Source: Psilocybe azurescens (Eukaryota; Basidiomycota; Agaricomycetes; Agaricales; Agrocybaceae). Taken from it: DNA of 64,000 nucleotides. The notes under the pieces were generated by a model that worked only from the letters and a program-made list of their open reading frames with translations, was not told the DNA's origin and did no database searches. Shown here piece by piece: positions 22,455 to 32,920 of this stretch. The stretch lies in the NCBI GenBank assembly GCA_023853785.1, contig JAJIRX010000590.1, forward strand, positions 558,001 through 622,000. Reading direction: 5' to 3'. Made by a program: the position numbers and the translations under genes. Within the stretch, counting starts at the first letter, position 1. Every line of letters begins with the position of its first letter.

Positions 22455-24222
22455 GATTAAAACGCTTCATGGTTGGTTCGTGCGCATATCCATATTTTCA
22501 ATTTTTTGCTATTGGCTCTCAGAGTTCTGGTCTGTCCTGAATAGCAATCACTGCTGGCAATGGATTATTTAAGTCAGCCAAAATGCTTTTAAAAATAAAT
22601 GAAACACGTTTGCATTTTTTCGGCAGTTTTCCGTGACCGTTAATTTATTAACAACAATAGATTTCAAGTGTTACAAAATATAATACAACTTTTCTTATAA
22701 TGTTCTTGGCCCAAACATGAAGTTTATGTTATATTCCCATAAAAGGAAAATCTTTTGTCAAATCTTGAGTTTAAATTTTCTTTTATTGTTTCGTTAATGA
22801 CAAATTTAGCATGGGTTTTATTGTCCGCTGCACAAAAGAAAAATGTTTGCCACTCAAACTGAATTGAAAATATTTTCAATTAATTCTGAAATGGACAAAA
22901 TTCATTGCAAATACTACATTTGACGATGAAAACAATAAAAATTTAGACTTGGCATTCTTGTCACAATTATCCATCACGAAAATTTAGCTCAAATTTAGCA
23001 TTTAATGGGCACATAAATACAATAAAAATGAGGCTTTTGACATAAGAATCTCTGTATCAAAAATGGTTGAATTGAAAATCGATTTAATGTGACGAAAAAG
23101 CAGCCCAAAAATACAAACACGTTTAATATATTTTGGCAATCATTTTATTCGACGTAAATAATCCCATGCCTGCTGTGAATACTGTCAATAGATGTGACGA
23201 ACGGATGCGACTTCAGAGGCCGAGCCGCGGACAACGGGAAAGATAGCGCATCACGCGTCAACATTGCGACCACGGAATGTATAACATTGAACGTTCATGT
23301 TCAGTACTCAACAGTCAATGTGTCCAAACCCTCAAACTCAAATGACATCCGAACTCCCTGTGTCGAACCTAAGCATTTGCTTCACAGTAGGGTTGTTTCT
23401 TTGCTACTTTTCTGAATTCTAGGGGTGTTGGAGTAAGTGCTCGAACATTCGGCACACCTCGAGTCGACTTAAGACTCGTCTTATGGATTATTCATTTACT
23501 TACAAATAAACATTCGTAATCTTCATTTTACTCTATGTAATACATTGTAGATAGTCCTCGTACTTTGTACTAATGGCGTTCAACGAGCCCGTAATATTAT
23601 TCAAGTTTATACACTGCGCCCAATAAGGGGGAAATTCGACCAGGCGTGACTGTTCCTCTCGCTCGATACACATTTGAATTGTACGCGAAGCGATGTGCCA
23701 GAAACCGCACAAAATTAAAACTTAAAGCGGAACAAGGTCTGTCAGCTATCAGTGCTCACTGCTCGACTCCATAGGAGATAAAGCACATGCTCAACGTCTA
23801 CCTCTGTCCGCCTCATCGCGCCAAAGCACCTACCTGACTGTATAGATACAGTCCTACTTCAATATTACGAGATGATTGTTCCTCCTGCCTGTTATTCATC
23901 GCCTGCCTGATCGGATATTTCTCATGTCAAACTCAAGGCGAGTTACTTTCATTTTAAACATTTCAAAAACTCCTTACCTTCATGTAGAGCGCGAATACAA
24001 TAATGACGCCAACACTATGATGAGTTGCGAAGGCGCCAATGTTCTCTCCTACAATGTCTTCATCAGGTGTAACAGTTTGAACATATATACATGATCTATT
24101 AATGTATTTCATGGTTAATAATAACTGGATACCGCGCCATGGTAAGCGCCACTGTAGCTTGTTCAGTTTACTTTTCAAATGGTTCATAATTTTTATTTTC
24201 ATTTATCGCACTCGATTTACAG

Positions 24223-24343
24223 CTAAATCCCGTCTTCAGCTTTGGATCATTAGTCGGTCCACCAGTTCTTGGTGTTGCTAGAAATGGTGTGGCAGGACAT
24301 AAACGTCAATTGCACTGGTGTTTGTTGACGATGCAGCCAATCT
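24223..24343 (+). pseudogene. remnant of a third-WSC-type gene, last exon
   Basis: After a splice-acceptor-like TTTACAG the translation LNPVFSFGSLVGPPVLGVAR aligns with PNPLSALGSRFGPPILGTTN, the start of the last exon of the gene at 25588. The DNA end CAATTGCACTGGTGTTTGTTG...ATGCAGCC matches the end of the same exon. The intervening 30 codons are deleted. It is a relic of a duplicated copy. Confidence 0.6.
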
Positions 24344-25517
24344 AGACACAGACATGGACACACTGGCAGTTGTTGCTCGGATAATTTTCATGATGTTTGT
24401 AAATATTACTTTAGTCATCCGAGGCTCTTTCGGAAGTTACATCTTTTACCAAATTGAAGGACGGGGAGAACTTGGCCGTAAGGTGCAGATTACAAATGCC
24501 ATCATTACATTTCAGTCTCCGAAACCAACACGAAACTCTAAAATTTTGAACCCTGGTGCAAACCTTCCAGCCATGCGTCTGGCGCTTTGTCGCCCTTTCT
24601 ATTAATGCAGATTTAGAAACACTTTATGTACTCAGTATTACTCTCACCACCGTCTGCATTTCCCACTCAAAACTATGTCTTTGAACCCTCTTGGTCGGTC
24701 CGTGAGCCATGAGTCATGTCTTACAAAATTGAACATGTAAACGCAAGCACTCTGAGTGCACAAGTGGCTTTCTGATACTTTGTAGGAACTTCCCCCAATA
24801 TCTCCCGACTAATTGTATCACATTATTTTTGAGTACTTCCTCAACGTGTGATGTCGGTGATACCTAGGAGCAAGGGGGATGACACCTTTCAATCTTCTGG
24901 AATCCTCCATGCTACAGCAATGTCGGCCATACGATGCATATGTTCGACTTCAGGGGTACGATGACGGCTATCCTTTAACCCAGCAAGATAAGGAGATAAG
25001 TCCTACAACCCATGTCAGAATCAAAACCCGAGTTCATACTCCAACGTTAATCTGACATTGAATCACCGAGCATATAGTTTACGGTGAAGTAGTTTTTATT
25101 TTGCTTTACTCCGGCCATTTACTGACATGATGGTTCCTCCTGCTCATTAGCTGTCGCTTCCTTGACCCGATGTTACTCATGTCAACGGAGCGAATTCTCA
25201 CTGTACATCTATAGACGGTGTTACTCTACAGGAGTATCTCGATATTGGTGTTACAGAACAAAGAAAATCAAAAATTAGGCGCTAGGAAGACGTGTCTATT
25301 TGCGTGGTCTTCATGGAGATCAGCTTATTCTTCTTAAGGTTCGAGTTAGCTTGCTTTTGGCCGTTAGGCATGCTTTCAGACAGAAGATCAAACTGTTCAA
25401 AATGATACCACCTATTTTAATACCGCTCACACGTACTCTGCCAGAAGTCGCACAAAGATAGCTTGATATACGCTGAAGTTCGACAACACAGGTCCGCCTG
25501 CTGCATATTCTCTAACT

Positions 25518-25525
25518 TATAAAAG
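25518..25525 (+). promoter_or_regulatory. TATA box of third WSC gene
   Basis: TATAAAAG, 70 nt before the ATG at 25588, parallels the other WSC promoters. Confidence 0.6.
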
Positions 25526-25587
25526 GCGGACGGCGTCGCTACTGTTCATTCGCAGAGCTGTGACAACTACGACATTGCACAGAGAAT

Positions 25588-26884
25588 ATGTTATCTTTGA
25601 AGTCTTTATCCATTTTCACCTCTTTCGTCGTACGATCTAATTACTACTATTACTGAGTTCCGTCACTAATGTTATCCTCGGACTTCATCGGGCAATAGAT
25701 TTCGGCAGCCGCGACACCTGCGCTTCTCGAGTCTCGACAAAGTGCACCCCCGAGTATCAAGACAACAGTAGGATCCTTCACGTATACGGGATGTTTTACG
25801 TGAGTCCTTGGAGTCGTCTTATTAGAGCGTTCAATGACAATGTATGAAGTGATGCTGTCAATGGTGTGGCTCGGACTCTATCAGTCCAGGTCATGAGCGG
25901 GGGTGCAACCGCTGAAACGTGTACAACAACATGCAAAACTAATGGATTCCAACTTGCCGGACTGGAGTTCGGCGGAGAATGTTGTACGTTAATAACCTAT
26001 TCATGTTAAGATTCACGAACTCGTCGCTTATGTTTTAATCAGGGTGCAATTCTTACATGGCGCTCACGGATCTAGTTCCAGACTCGGACTGCAACTCAAT
26101 TTGCGACGCAGATCATACTGAGCTCTGCGGAGCCGGAAATCGTCTTGCGGTCTATGAGGATACAATCGCACCGCCTCTCGATTTTGGAACTTGTCTTCTC
26201 CCCTCCTTCATTACTCCCGATTCGGAAACAGGTTACAAATTCACCTTCAAGATGGTTCCTTCGTCTGGTGAGGGTAGTTCGGTTCCGTTGGCTCTAGTTC
26301 CGAATGGCGACCCTGCCCTAGTGAACGGAGGAGGACCTCTTCCTCAACAATTCTTCCAACTCAGTGTATGTTCCTAACATCTCATTCAACTCGAATAAAT
26401 TTTCACCTTATGGAATTATAGGGAAGATCTTTCGTCCCAACGACACGTACCCCGAAACAGCCCATAACCTTTGAATTTTTAAGCTTTCTCAAACCAGAGC
26501 AAGTGGCCAGTAGCCCTATCAAGCCCACGCAACTCGTTTCGGGTAGCGCTTTACCATTTGATGCCACCGATAACATTCAGGTGTCAGAATTTCAAGGATA
26601 CTGCGCCATGGTACGAAGCTTCGCAATCTTCTTAGAACTGTCGGGATTCTTACATCTCATTAACCTTGCGCGATTCATAGCCTAACCCGTTGAGTGCCCT
26701 TGGATCACGTTTTGGTCCGCCAATCCTGGGCACTACCAATATAGGTATAGCCGGGCAATCCGATGTCTGGTCTTCATGCCAGAGCTCGCCAGGACCTCTG
26801 GACCCTGTTTTTAGTGCCGCTGCCCCTGGGAATGTCAATTGCACCGGTATCTTCCCTGGCCATGCAGCCTGTGTAGGACTATAG
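25588..26884 (+). CDS. Secreted WSC-domain protein with a second, unassigned domain
   Basis: Exons 25588-25629, 25699-25799, 25850-25983, 26043-26365, 26422-26610 and 26681-26884, all in phase. As in the other WSC genes the first exon is exactly 14 codons (MLSLKSLSIFTSFV), a signal peptide start. A single WSC domain follows (YTGCFTDAVNG ... CNSICDADHTELCGAGNRLAVY). Instead of a Thr tail there is a 190-residue domain beginning DFGTCLLPSFITPD, with GPPLPQQFF-like and GYCAMPNPLSALGSRFGPPI segments and conserved-looking cysteines. I do not know a name for it. The C-terminus lies in the first unit of a 60-bp triplication. Units 2 and 3 would read CTGIFLVMQPV-stop, while unit 1 has one extra C and therefore ends CTGIFPGHAACVGL. 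Confidence 0.75.
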
Positions 26885-27019
26885 ACATCTATAGACATAT
26901 TGCACCGGTATCTTCCTGGTCATGCAGCCTGTGTAGGACTATAGACATCTATAGACATATTGCACCGGTATCTTCCTGGTCATGCAGCCTGTGTAGGACT
27001 ATAGATATCTATAGACATA
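26839..27019 (+). repeat. 60-bp tandem repeat, three copies, over the gene end
   Basis: Copies start at 26839 (61 nt), 26900 and 26960 (60 nt each), beginning TTGCACCGGTATCTTCC. Each includes the end of the last exon with its stop and a short AT-rich spacer (CTATAGACATCTATAGACAT). Copy 1 differs by one inserted C and one substitution; copy 3 by one substitution. Confidence 0.95.
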
Positions 27020-27340
27020 TTGCAGTCGATACTTGCTAGAACTCTGAGGCTGTAATATAACTATGACTTCCATCGTCGGTCTCGAGCAATTTGAGAGTCG
27101 TGATAAATTTTCAATCGCGAAGGTTTCTCATTATAACTTTAGTGAGAGCACATGGGTAAACATTGCGTAAACAACATTGTTGACGAGGAAATGTTAAGTA
27201 AGCGGCAGAGATTGATCCGATATTTGCGTTTTCTTGGCGCTTTCTTCGCCAATTCACCGCAAACCAATCAAACCAGAACGAACGTCAACGAGTTAGCCAG
27301 TAGTATCTCAGGACGCCGGAACATGCAGGGTCAACATGGC
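27020..27340. other. short intergenic region
   Basis: No gene seen. It is the leader and promoter region of the membrane-protein gene that follows. Confidence 0.5.
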
Positions 27341-28880
27341 ATGAAGCTGCGAGCAGAGCTGTGTCTGTTCTCTCCTTCCTTTTCCACCTTCTCGACGTTG
27401 GTTCCTTGGTCCCCCGTACTCAGGCCACACCCTCGAGAATGTCATCGACAGTTTTGAAGTCCACCTCAATTGACGACCGAGATGGCAACGTAACTTATGT
27501 ACCTGACCGGTGGACAGTTCATAGTAAGCTTCTTCAGTGTTGGCCATAGGTAGAAAATTGACCATTCTCAAGCAAACGTCGAGTCAATTTATCATCTGTA
27601 TGGGAACACGGACACATTCTCAGACATACAGAATGCGACTGCGACTGTGAAGTTCTACGGGGTGGGTTTTAAAGAATATATAGGAAAACTGTTGCTAACT
27701 TGGTTGTAGGATGCCATCGAATATTGGGGAAACCAAGGCCCATACCACGGACCATGTATCATCAGCGTTGATGGTCATGAAATGACCACGATCAACTCAC
27801 ACGCAGCGGCCGATGGGTACCCTATCCTGCTATACTCGAAGAGTGATTTGCCTCTGGGCGATCATGAGCTGCAGATTAGAGTTGTTAACTCCTCTTATCC
27901 GAACGTTTGCGAGGTGGACCGCTTTGTGTGAGATTTACAGTCAACATCGTCGACTTGTATGAACCGATACTCATTTTGCATAGCGTCAATGCTACGTCGA
28001 CGTCTACCGCAGGCGGCAATGGCGGAAACAGTGGGATTGGGGCCACCACCAGTGGAACGCCCAATAACAATGGTGGTGCAAATGCACCGCGCAAGAGTGG
28101 TCCTCCAATTGCCATTATTGCAGGTATGTTTCTTTTTGAGCGTGTTTCTGTTAGATGAGAAACTCATGACACGTCTCTAGGTGCCGCGGGGGTGTATTGA
28201 CGCTCTGTCTGATCATTATCCTCTGGATGTGGTTACGCAGAAAATCCAGACGAAGAAAAACTACACACGAGAAAATTTCCAAGCCACTTTTCCTCGAAGA
28301 TGACGTTTCATACCATGCGTCACCAAGTTCGGCTCACGGCGTGCGTTATACATCTTTATCCGCTACGGGATCAGACCCAACTGCGTCGTCTTATGGCACG
28401 CCGTCTATCAACACATCTGCCTTTCTCGCTCCTGGTGCCGCCATTGACATCTATAATCCTTACATGGCTCAATCTACTACCTCAGGAGATATCAACAGCA
28501 CTCCAAATCCGTCTTCCTATGTGTCCGCGCCTTTAACGGCAAGTATGTACTCGACTGGATTAGGAACATCTAGCTCTGTTCGCAACGAATACGATCAACA
28601 GTCAGAGCCGCGCCAGCCCGTTGCCTATGTTAGGAATCCTGACCAGTTGGTTCCGGACCTAAATCGATCTTCAGCGGCGTCAAATAACACCCCTTCAGCT
28701 GTTTCTCTTGGCTCACAGAACCATCAAGTCGCCTCTTACTTGGAGAAGGAAAGAGAAGCCTTCTCCAGCGCCAGCCCTTCTGCTTCTGGGTCAGGATCGT
28801 CCGGAGGTCAGGATCGTCGGCCCATTGTAACGTCTCCGGACGTCGAGCCTGAACTGCCTCCACCAGCATATGAGAGTTGA
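27341..28880 (+). CDS. Single-pass membrane protein with extracellular beta-type domain, frameshifted
   Basis: Hand-spliced exons are about 27341-27523, 27573-27661, 27710-28123 and 28181-28880. The ectodomain has SIDDRDGNVTYVPDRWTVH, YGNTDTFSDIQNATATVKFYG, GPYHGPCIISVDG and DLPLGDHELQIRVVN, the pattern of a large Agaricomycete family of secreted or membrane proteins. A Gly/Asn/Ser-rich stalk follows, then one TM helix (GVLTLCLIIILWMWL) with a basic KSRRRK stop-transfer, and a 200-residue cytosolic tail ending ELPPPAYES, which contains a PPxY-like PPAY element. Three one-base problems exist: at the start between MKLRAEL and VSVLSFLFHLLDVG, near 27926 between CEVDRFV and FTVNIVDL, and in the five-G run 28188-28192 just before the TM helix. 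It is a pseudogene or suffers sequence errors. Confidence 0.65.
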
Positions 28881-28988
28881 AATCCCTGATAATTGCCGCT
28901 CTCTGTGGTCTGCAAGGTATTATGGATATGAATACTGCTGTTCATTTACTCGACTAAATTGGAACTATTTAATTACGCTGCCTCTGTA

Positions 28989-30591
28989 TCACCATACGGT
29001 GTTAACAAGGACCTTCAACCCTACAGTCTGTCCAAAAAGCCTGTTAGCGGATACTATTCCGTCGTCAATTTTCCGAGCCTCAAACATGAGCAAGACTGAA
29101 CTTACCTCCTGGATGATACTCGTCGCTGTAAAACGGCGAATTAGTAAAGAACAAATGGCTAAGACCGGAAGGACTTACACCCAGAACATGTTTGCGTCGG
29201 ATCCATAAGAGGTAGCGTCTTTAAATCCGAAGTAATATGGATTATCAAAAATATCGGAGAACTGTTCGTTTGTATCCCAGAAGAACGTCTTGACCTATGG
29301 GTCAACGTTTATAAGAGAAAATACGTTGAGGTTAATAGGAATGAATGGTAGTACTTCAGAATGGCTGGACTGGAAAGCATTAACTCGGTCCTGGAGTTTG
29401 CTATTGAAAGTTGCAATGACTGATTTTTCGAGTGCTTGAGAAGTCAAAGACTGGTTCAGCATCTGGAGGACGGGATGGTAAGATTAATTTTCTGGAATGA
29501 GGAATTGAAAAACGGACTAAAGGAGAGCGATCGATGGGTGGTACATTTGCAAAAAGGAAGCTTCTGGCTCCCGCGTCGTACTAATGAGATAAAGCAACTC
29601 CTTCAGTTAACGATAGACAATTACATTCTGATCGAGCGTACCAGCATTTGGATTTGCGTGAAGTAGGAATCTAAAAGCGCATCGGAGAAGCTACGCAGTG
29701 TTCGCAACAGCTCTAGTTACCAAAGGGGAGCACTCACGTAGACTGATCCTCTCCGCTACCGTACAAGTAGCCAATATCGTTACCGCCAATCCAGACTGAG
29801 AACAAGGCATTATCGCTTGTCCACGGTGTCGTGTCAGGTCGACTTGCGACGGAACTCATGAACTGGTCTACTTGATCCGCCAAACTGAGAACAGATGGCT
29901 TAGAGGCGGTGACGAGGCTGGCGTCGATTATTGCATCGCTGTCAGCATAATTATATGTATAAAGTACAGAGTTGTTGTATGAGGATGCAACAAATCCAAT
30001 CCAGTTCTCACCGCCGGCTGCAGTGTATCCAGGAAACTGTGGATTTCCTATGGGGTTGGATGTGTTTGGAAGTGGGCCGGTAGCGTTGAAGCCAGTTTGC
30101 GAGTAAGAGTCTCCACTATGAATGGTTTTTTCTAGTCAGTGATCAAAATCGAAGGAGACTGTCGTTAACGTACAAGTTGAACCAAAAATTGGGTGGTCCT
30201 GGGGGTGATGGTGTACCCGGGAGACATTGGCTAAACCCTATGTTGATAAATGGTTCGAGTTTGTTTGCGTTGTTGAAGCAACATCCGGAGAGATGTGGAA
30301 TGCGTACAAGGGTTCTGGTATACACATACTGCTCTATCCAAGAGGATTCACGGTTAGCGTAAGAAAACGTCAATACATCGCCGTAGACAGACCTTGGAAC
30401 ACAGGTCGTGGGTCCAGACCATCCAATGCCTCCACCTAGTAACAGAATATGGTTTTGAGAAATGACGATGACCATTGTCATTAATTGCCAAAGTAAGATG
30501 ACTCACACTGTGCATAGATGGTCGACTGACCTAATACGCATAGTGGAAGCAGGAGGATAGCGAAGCACTCGATGCTGGAAAGGCAGATCAT
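28989..30591 (-). CDS. CBM1 plus GDSL/CE16-type acetylesterase, secreted
   Basis: Secreted esterase with an N-terminal cellulose-binding module, likely removing acetyl groups from plant polysaccharides. The start is a signal peptide (MICLSSIECFAILLLPLCVL). CBM1 follows directly (STIYAQCGGIGWSGPTTC...QNPWFSQCL), split over tiny exons 30435-30393, 30333-30308 and 30237-30174, then a Pro linker (PGTPSPPGPPNFWFNF). The catalytic part starts GDSYSQTG (block I Ser), has WIGGNDIG (block III Gly/Asn), FANVPPIDRSPL, ALEKSVIATFNSKL and ends with DEYHPG (block V Asp and His) and QTVGLKVLVNTVW. All introns, including a GTCCGT...CCAG one, splice in phase, so the gene is intact. It converges with the gene ending at 28880. 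Confidence 0.9.
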
Positions 30592-32920
30592 GGGGTTCCA
30601 GAGAGACGGCAAGTTCGATACGTTGACTCGACGAACCTACTTATAACATGCATATGTTTTCTGCTTTTAATTGTGCGTATCGGAATGACCTGGGATACGT
30701 CAGGCGAGCATCTGAGATGTATCAGACTGTACGCACGCAATAGTTATGCAACAGATACTTTGAGATCCCCTAAGGAGGATGCCAAGTAGCTGTCATTCAA
30801 AGACAAGTTGGATGATAACATTGAATCTTCGACAGGCGGATAAAGTATGGAGGCTTGATGAAGGCACAAGATTACTGTCTCGTGAAGACAATCCAATAAA
30901 GTGAAGGCGTTACAAGCTGGTCTACTCGCGATAATCTTCCCCGAGGCGCCGAGTATCGGCCGTGAATCAAAACATTGCCCCGATAGGAGGCATGAGCGGG
31001 CTATGGCCTTTTCATCAGTCAATATTTGGGCATTGAATATACAGCTCCCCAGCTGCATATTTCAGTGAGATAACTTGGCATATTAACACCGATGATGATG
31101 GTACACTGGGGGTTTAGGGAAAGAAAGAAAAAGCCGTGGGTAAATGATTGAAAAAAAACCGGTGTCCATGCACCTACACGGCGACCTCGGCAAGAATTTA
31201 ATTTATCATCCTCTGTGGCCTGCACTAGGCAAATGATAATCAAACTAGAATTTGAAGACCTCTTCGGGAAGCTAAATTGAAGTTAGTACTAGATCTTTTG
31301 GACCCCACGAGAAGGAACCCTCGAGTCCAAAGCGTACTTGTTCTTCTTAATTTACAGCGGGGACCAAATAGAAGCACCGTCCAAGCACTCACGAGTGCTA
31401 ATATATTGGCCATATATCTATAAGAATGAACAGATCAAGAGGTATACAGCTCGCTTACACTTGCTAGAGTATATTAATTTGTGGAATATTCTCCATGCTA
31501 CCCAGTTCTAGGGTCTCTCCTAACCATTCCTATGGAGCAGTGCACTAAGTCACCGCTGCTTGGTGACAACTGCCAAATTGGCCAATTTTTTTTGACCCGC
31601 AAGTGAAGCTAATTTGACTGTATGAGATGTAACCAATTTTTTGAACCACGATCCAGGTTACAAACAAGAGTTTATGGCCACTTTCGACATAGTTTGGGTA
31701 AGGCTAAGAATCTCTGAACATGAGGCTGCAAAATCCACAATAGCTCATTCTTTCATGCCGAATTACGAAGAAAAGCATTAGCCGCAGCTACAGCACGAGC
31801 ACGGGCCTCGCTATGGGGCTCAACTTCAGTTATTCGCACCTCACATTCACATACTCCCACCTCGCCCGATTCAGACGAGCTCCAAGAAGTACAAATCTCA
31901 CCGTCGTGTTCCAGAGCAAGTTGCTCAAGCCTTTGATTAATGTATTACCCCGTAATCTGAATATCCTGTAATATTAAACAATCAATTTTAAAACCTTTAC
32001 GGTGCTCGTAATTTTGAAGCCACTGAGAATTCCTCTTGAGGGATGATTTGACTTATGACAAGGAAACGATTGGCAGAATTTCATTTTTTTCCTTGCCAAA
32101 ATTCATTGCCAAATTGATACATACAAAATTTTGTCCTAGACAAAAAGCTTTGCCTTTTGAATTGGAATTGATTGACGAGAGAAATAAGGAATACCAGTAT
32201 TTCTAGTCGAGCTGGTTCACTTGTCATAAAGTATCAGTGACTTGGAGAACTACACAGTGATGTCGAGATGCATTACCTTTTTGGTCAAATCCGAAACGGG
32301 GTCGTGCTGATAATCGGCTTGAAAGCGAGGTCACCACAAGCTGTCAAAGTAGGATGTGTGACCACTGACGATAAAATGTCCATAAGCTGGAGTCTTGCCT
32401 AGTAAGTATGGGTCACTTGTCTCTTTCGAAAACCAGAAGTATAAAGCTTATTCAGATTAAGCTAAAACCAAACCTATTTCCTACCCCGCCTCTCTGGTCG
32501 CCTTGAGTTAAAGGAGCCCAAAAACATATCAGAGTGCTCTATCAAAGTGCGTGTATTATTCTCTTAGGAACATAGTTTAGGTAAATATATAATGAATACG
32601 ATGAAGGGAAGTCACCTGTGAGAGAATAGATTTTACGGACTCGGTACTTGCCGGCACCCTTTTTGTTGAGCACTGCGAGGTATCGTTTTATCGCCTTTTC
32701 CAAAGGTTTGTGATCTATATCGGGTATTACGCAAATATTAAGCTTTTGTCTCGAAAATACAGCAATTTCTTCATCCTTTCTTATCCGATCCCCCTTGGCT
32801 CCCCCGTTTTCAAGCCCTCCAGAGCTCTCCCAAGCACGCCCCAGGATTATTTTTAAGAAAAGCAACACAGGCGCCCCTTCCCATTAGTATCCTTCACATA
32901 CAAGCGAAGCACCAGTCTCC
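30592..32920. other. intergenic, with AT-rich repeat-like patch and coding relic
   Basis: Holds the promoter of the esterase, an AT-rich patch (31950-32200) with words shared with the 22.9 kb AT-rich island (CAAAATTCATTGC), and a short coding-like relic at 31753-31943. A 108-residue minus-strand frame (32542-32868) has no recognisable features. Confidence 0.5.
31753..31943 (-). pseudogene. short coding relic of unknown family
   Basis: The minus strand reads NQRLEQLALEHDG, then Ser/Glu-rich and CECEVRITEVEPHSE, then ARARAVAAANAFLRNSA and a stop. The codon pattern and alanine-rich helix look like real protein, but the frame is closed just upstream and no gene model can be built. It may come from a transposon ORF. 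Confidence 0.3.

Larger units (their letters stand above)
22455..25587. other. AT-rich, gene-poor stretch with decayed sequence
   Basis: 22500-23180 is strongly AT-rich with many short A/T runs and a 20-nt perfect palindrome (22862-22881). 23640-24340 and 25080-25590 share similar words (TTCCTCCTGC...CTCATGTCAA at 23879 and 25132), suggesting an old duplication of the region upstream of the third WSC gene. No intact gene is seen apart from the WSC-gene remnant at 24223. Confidence 0.55.

Noticed and set aside
27923..27937. 15-nt GT...AG segment as a micro-intron repairing the membrane-protein gene
   Set aside because: Far too short for splicing and it does not restore the right phase.
29436..29666. 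76-residue plus-strand open frame
   Set aside because: It is antisense to spliced exons and introns of the CE16 esterase, which account for the region fully.
29470..29760. apparent frameshifts in the esterase catalytic region
   Set aside because: They disappear when introns GTGAGT...GCGTAG (47 nt) and GTCCGT...CTCCAG are recognised; all phases then agree and family motifs join correctly.
32542..32868. 108-residue minus-strand open frame
   Set aside because: No recognisable domain, no splice partners, and immediately upstream of the F-box gene on the other strand.
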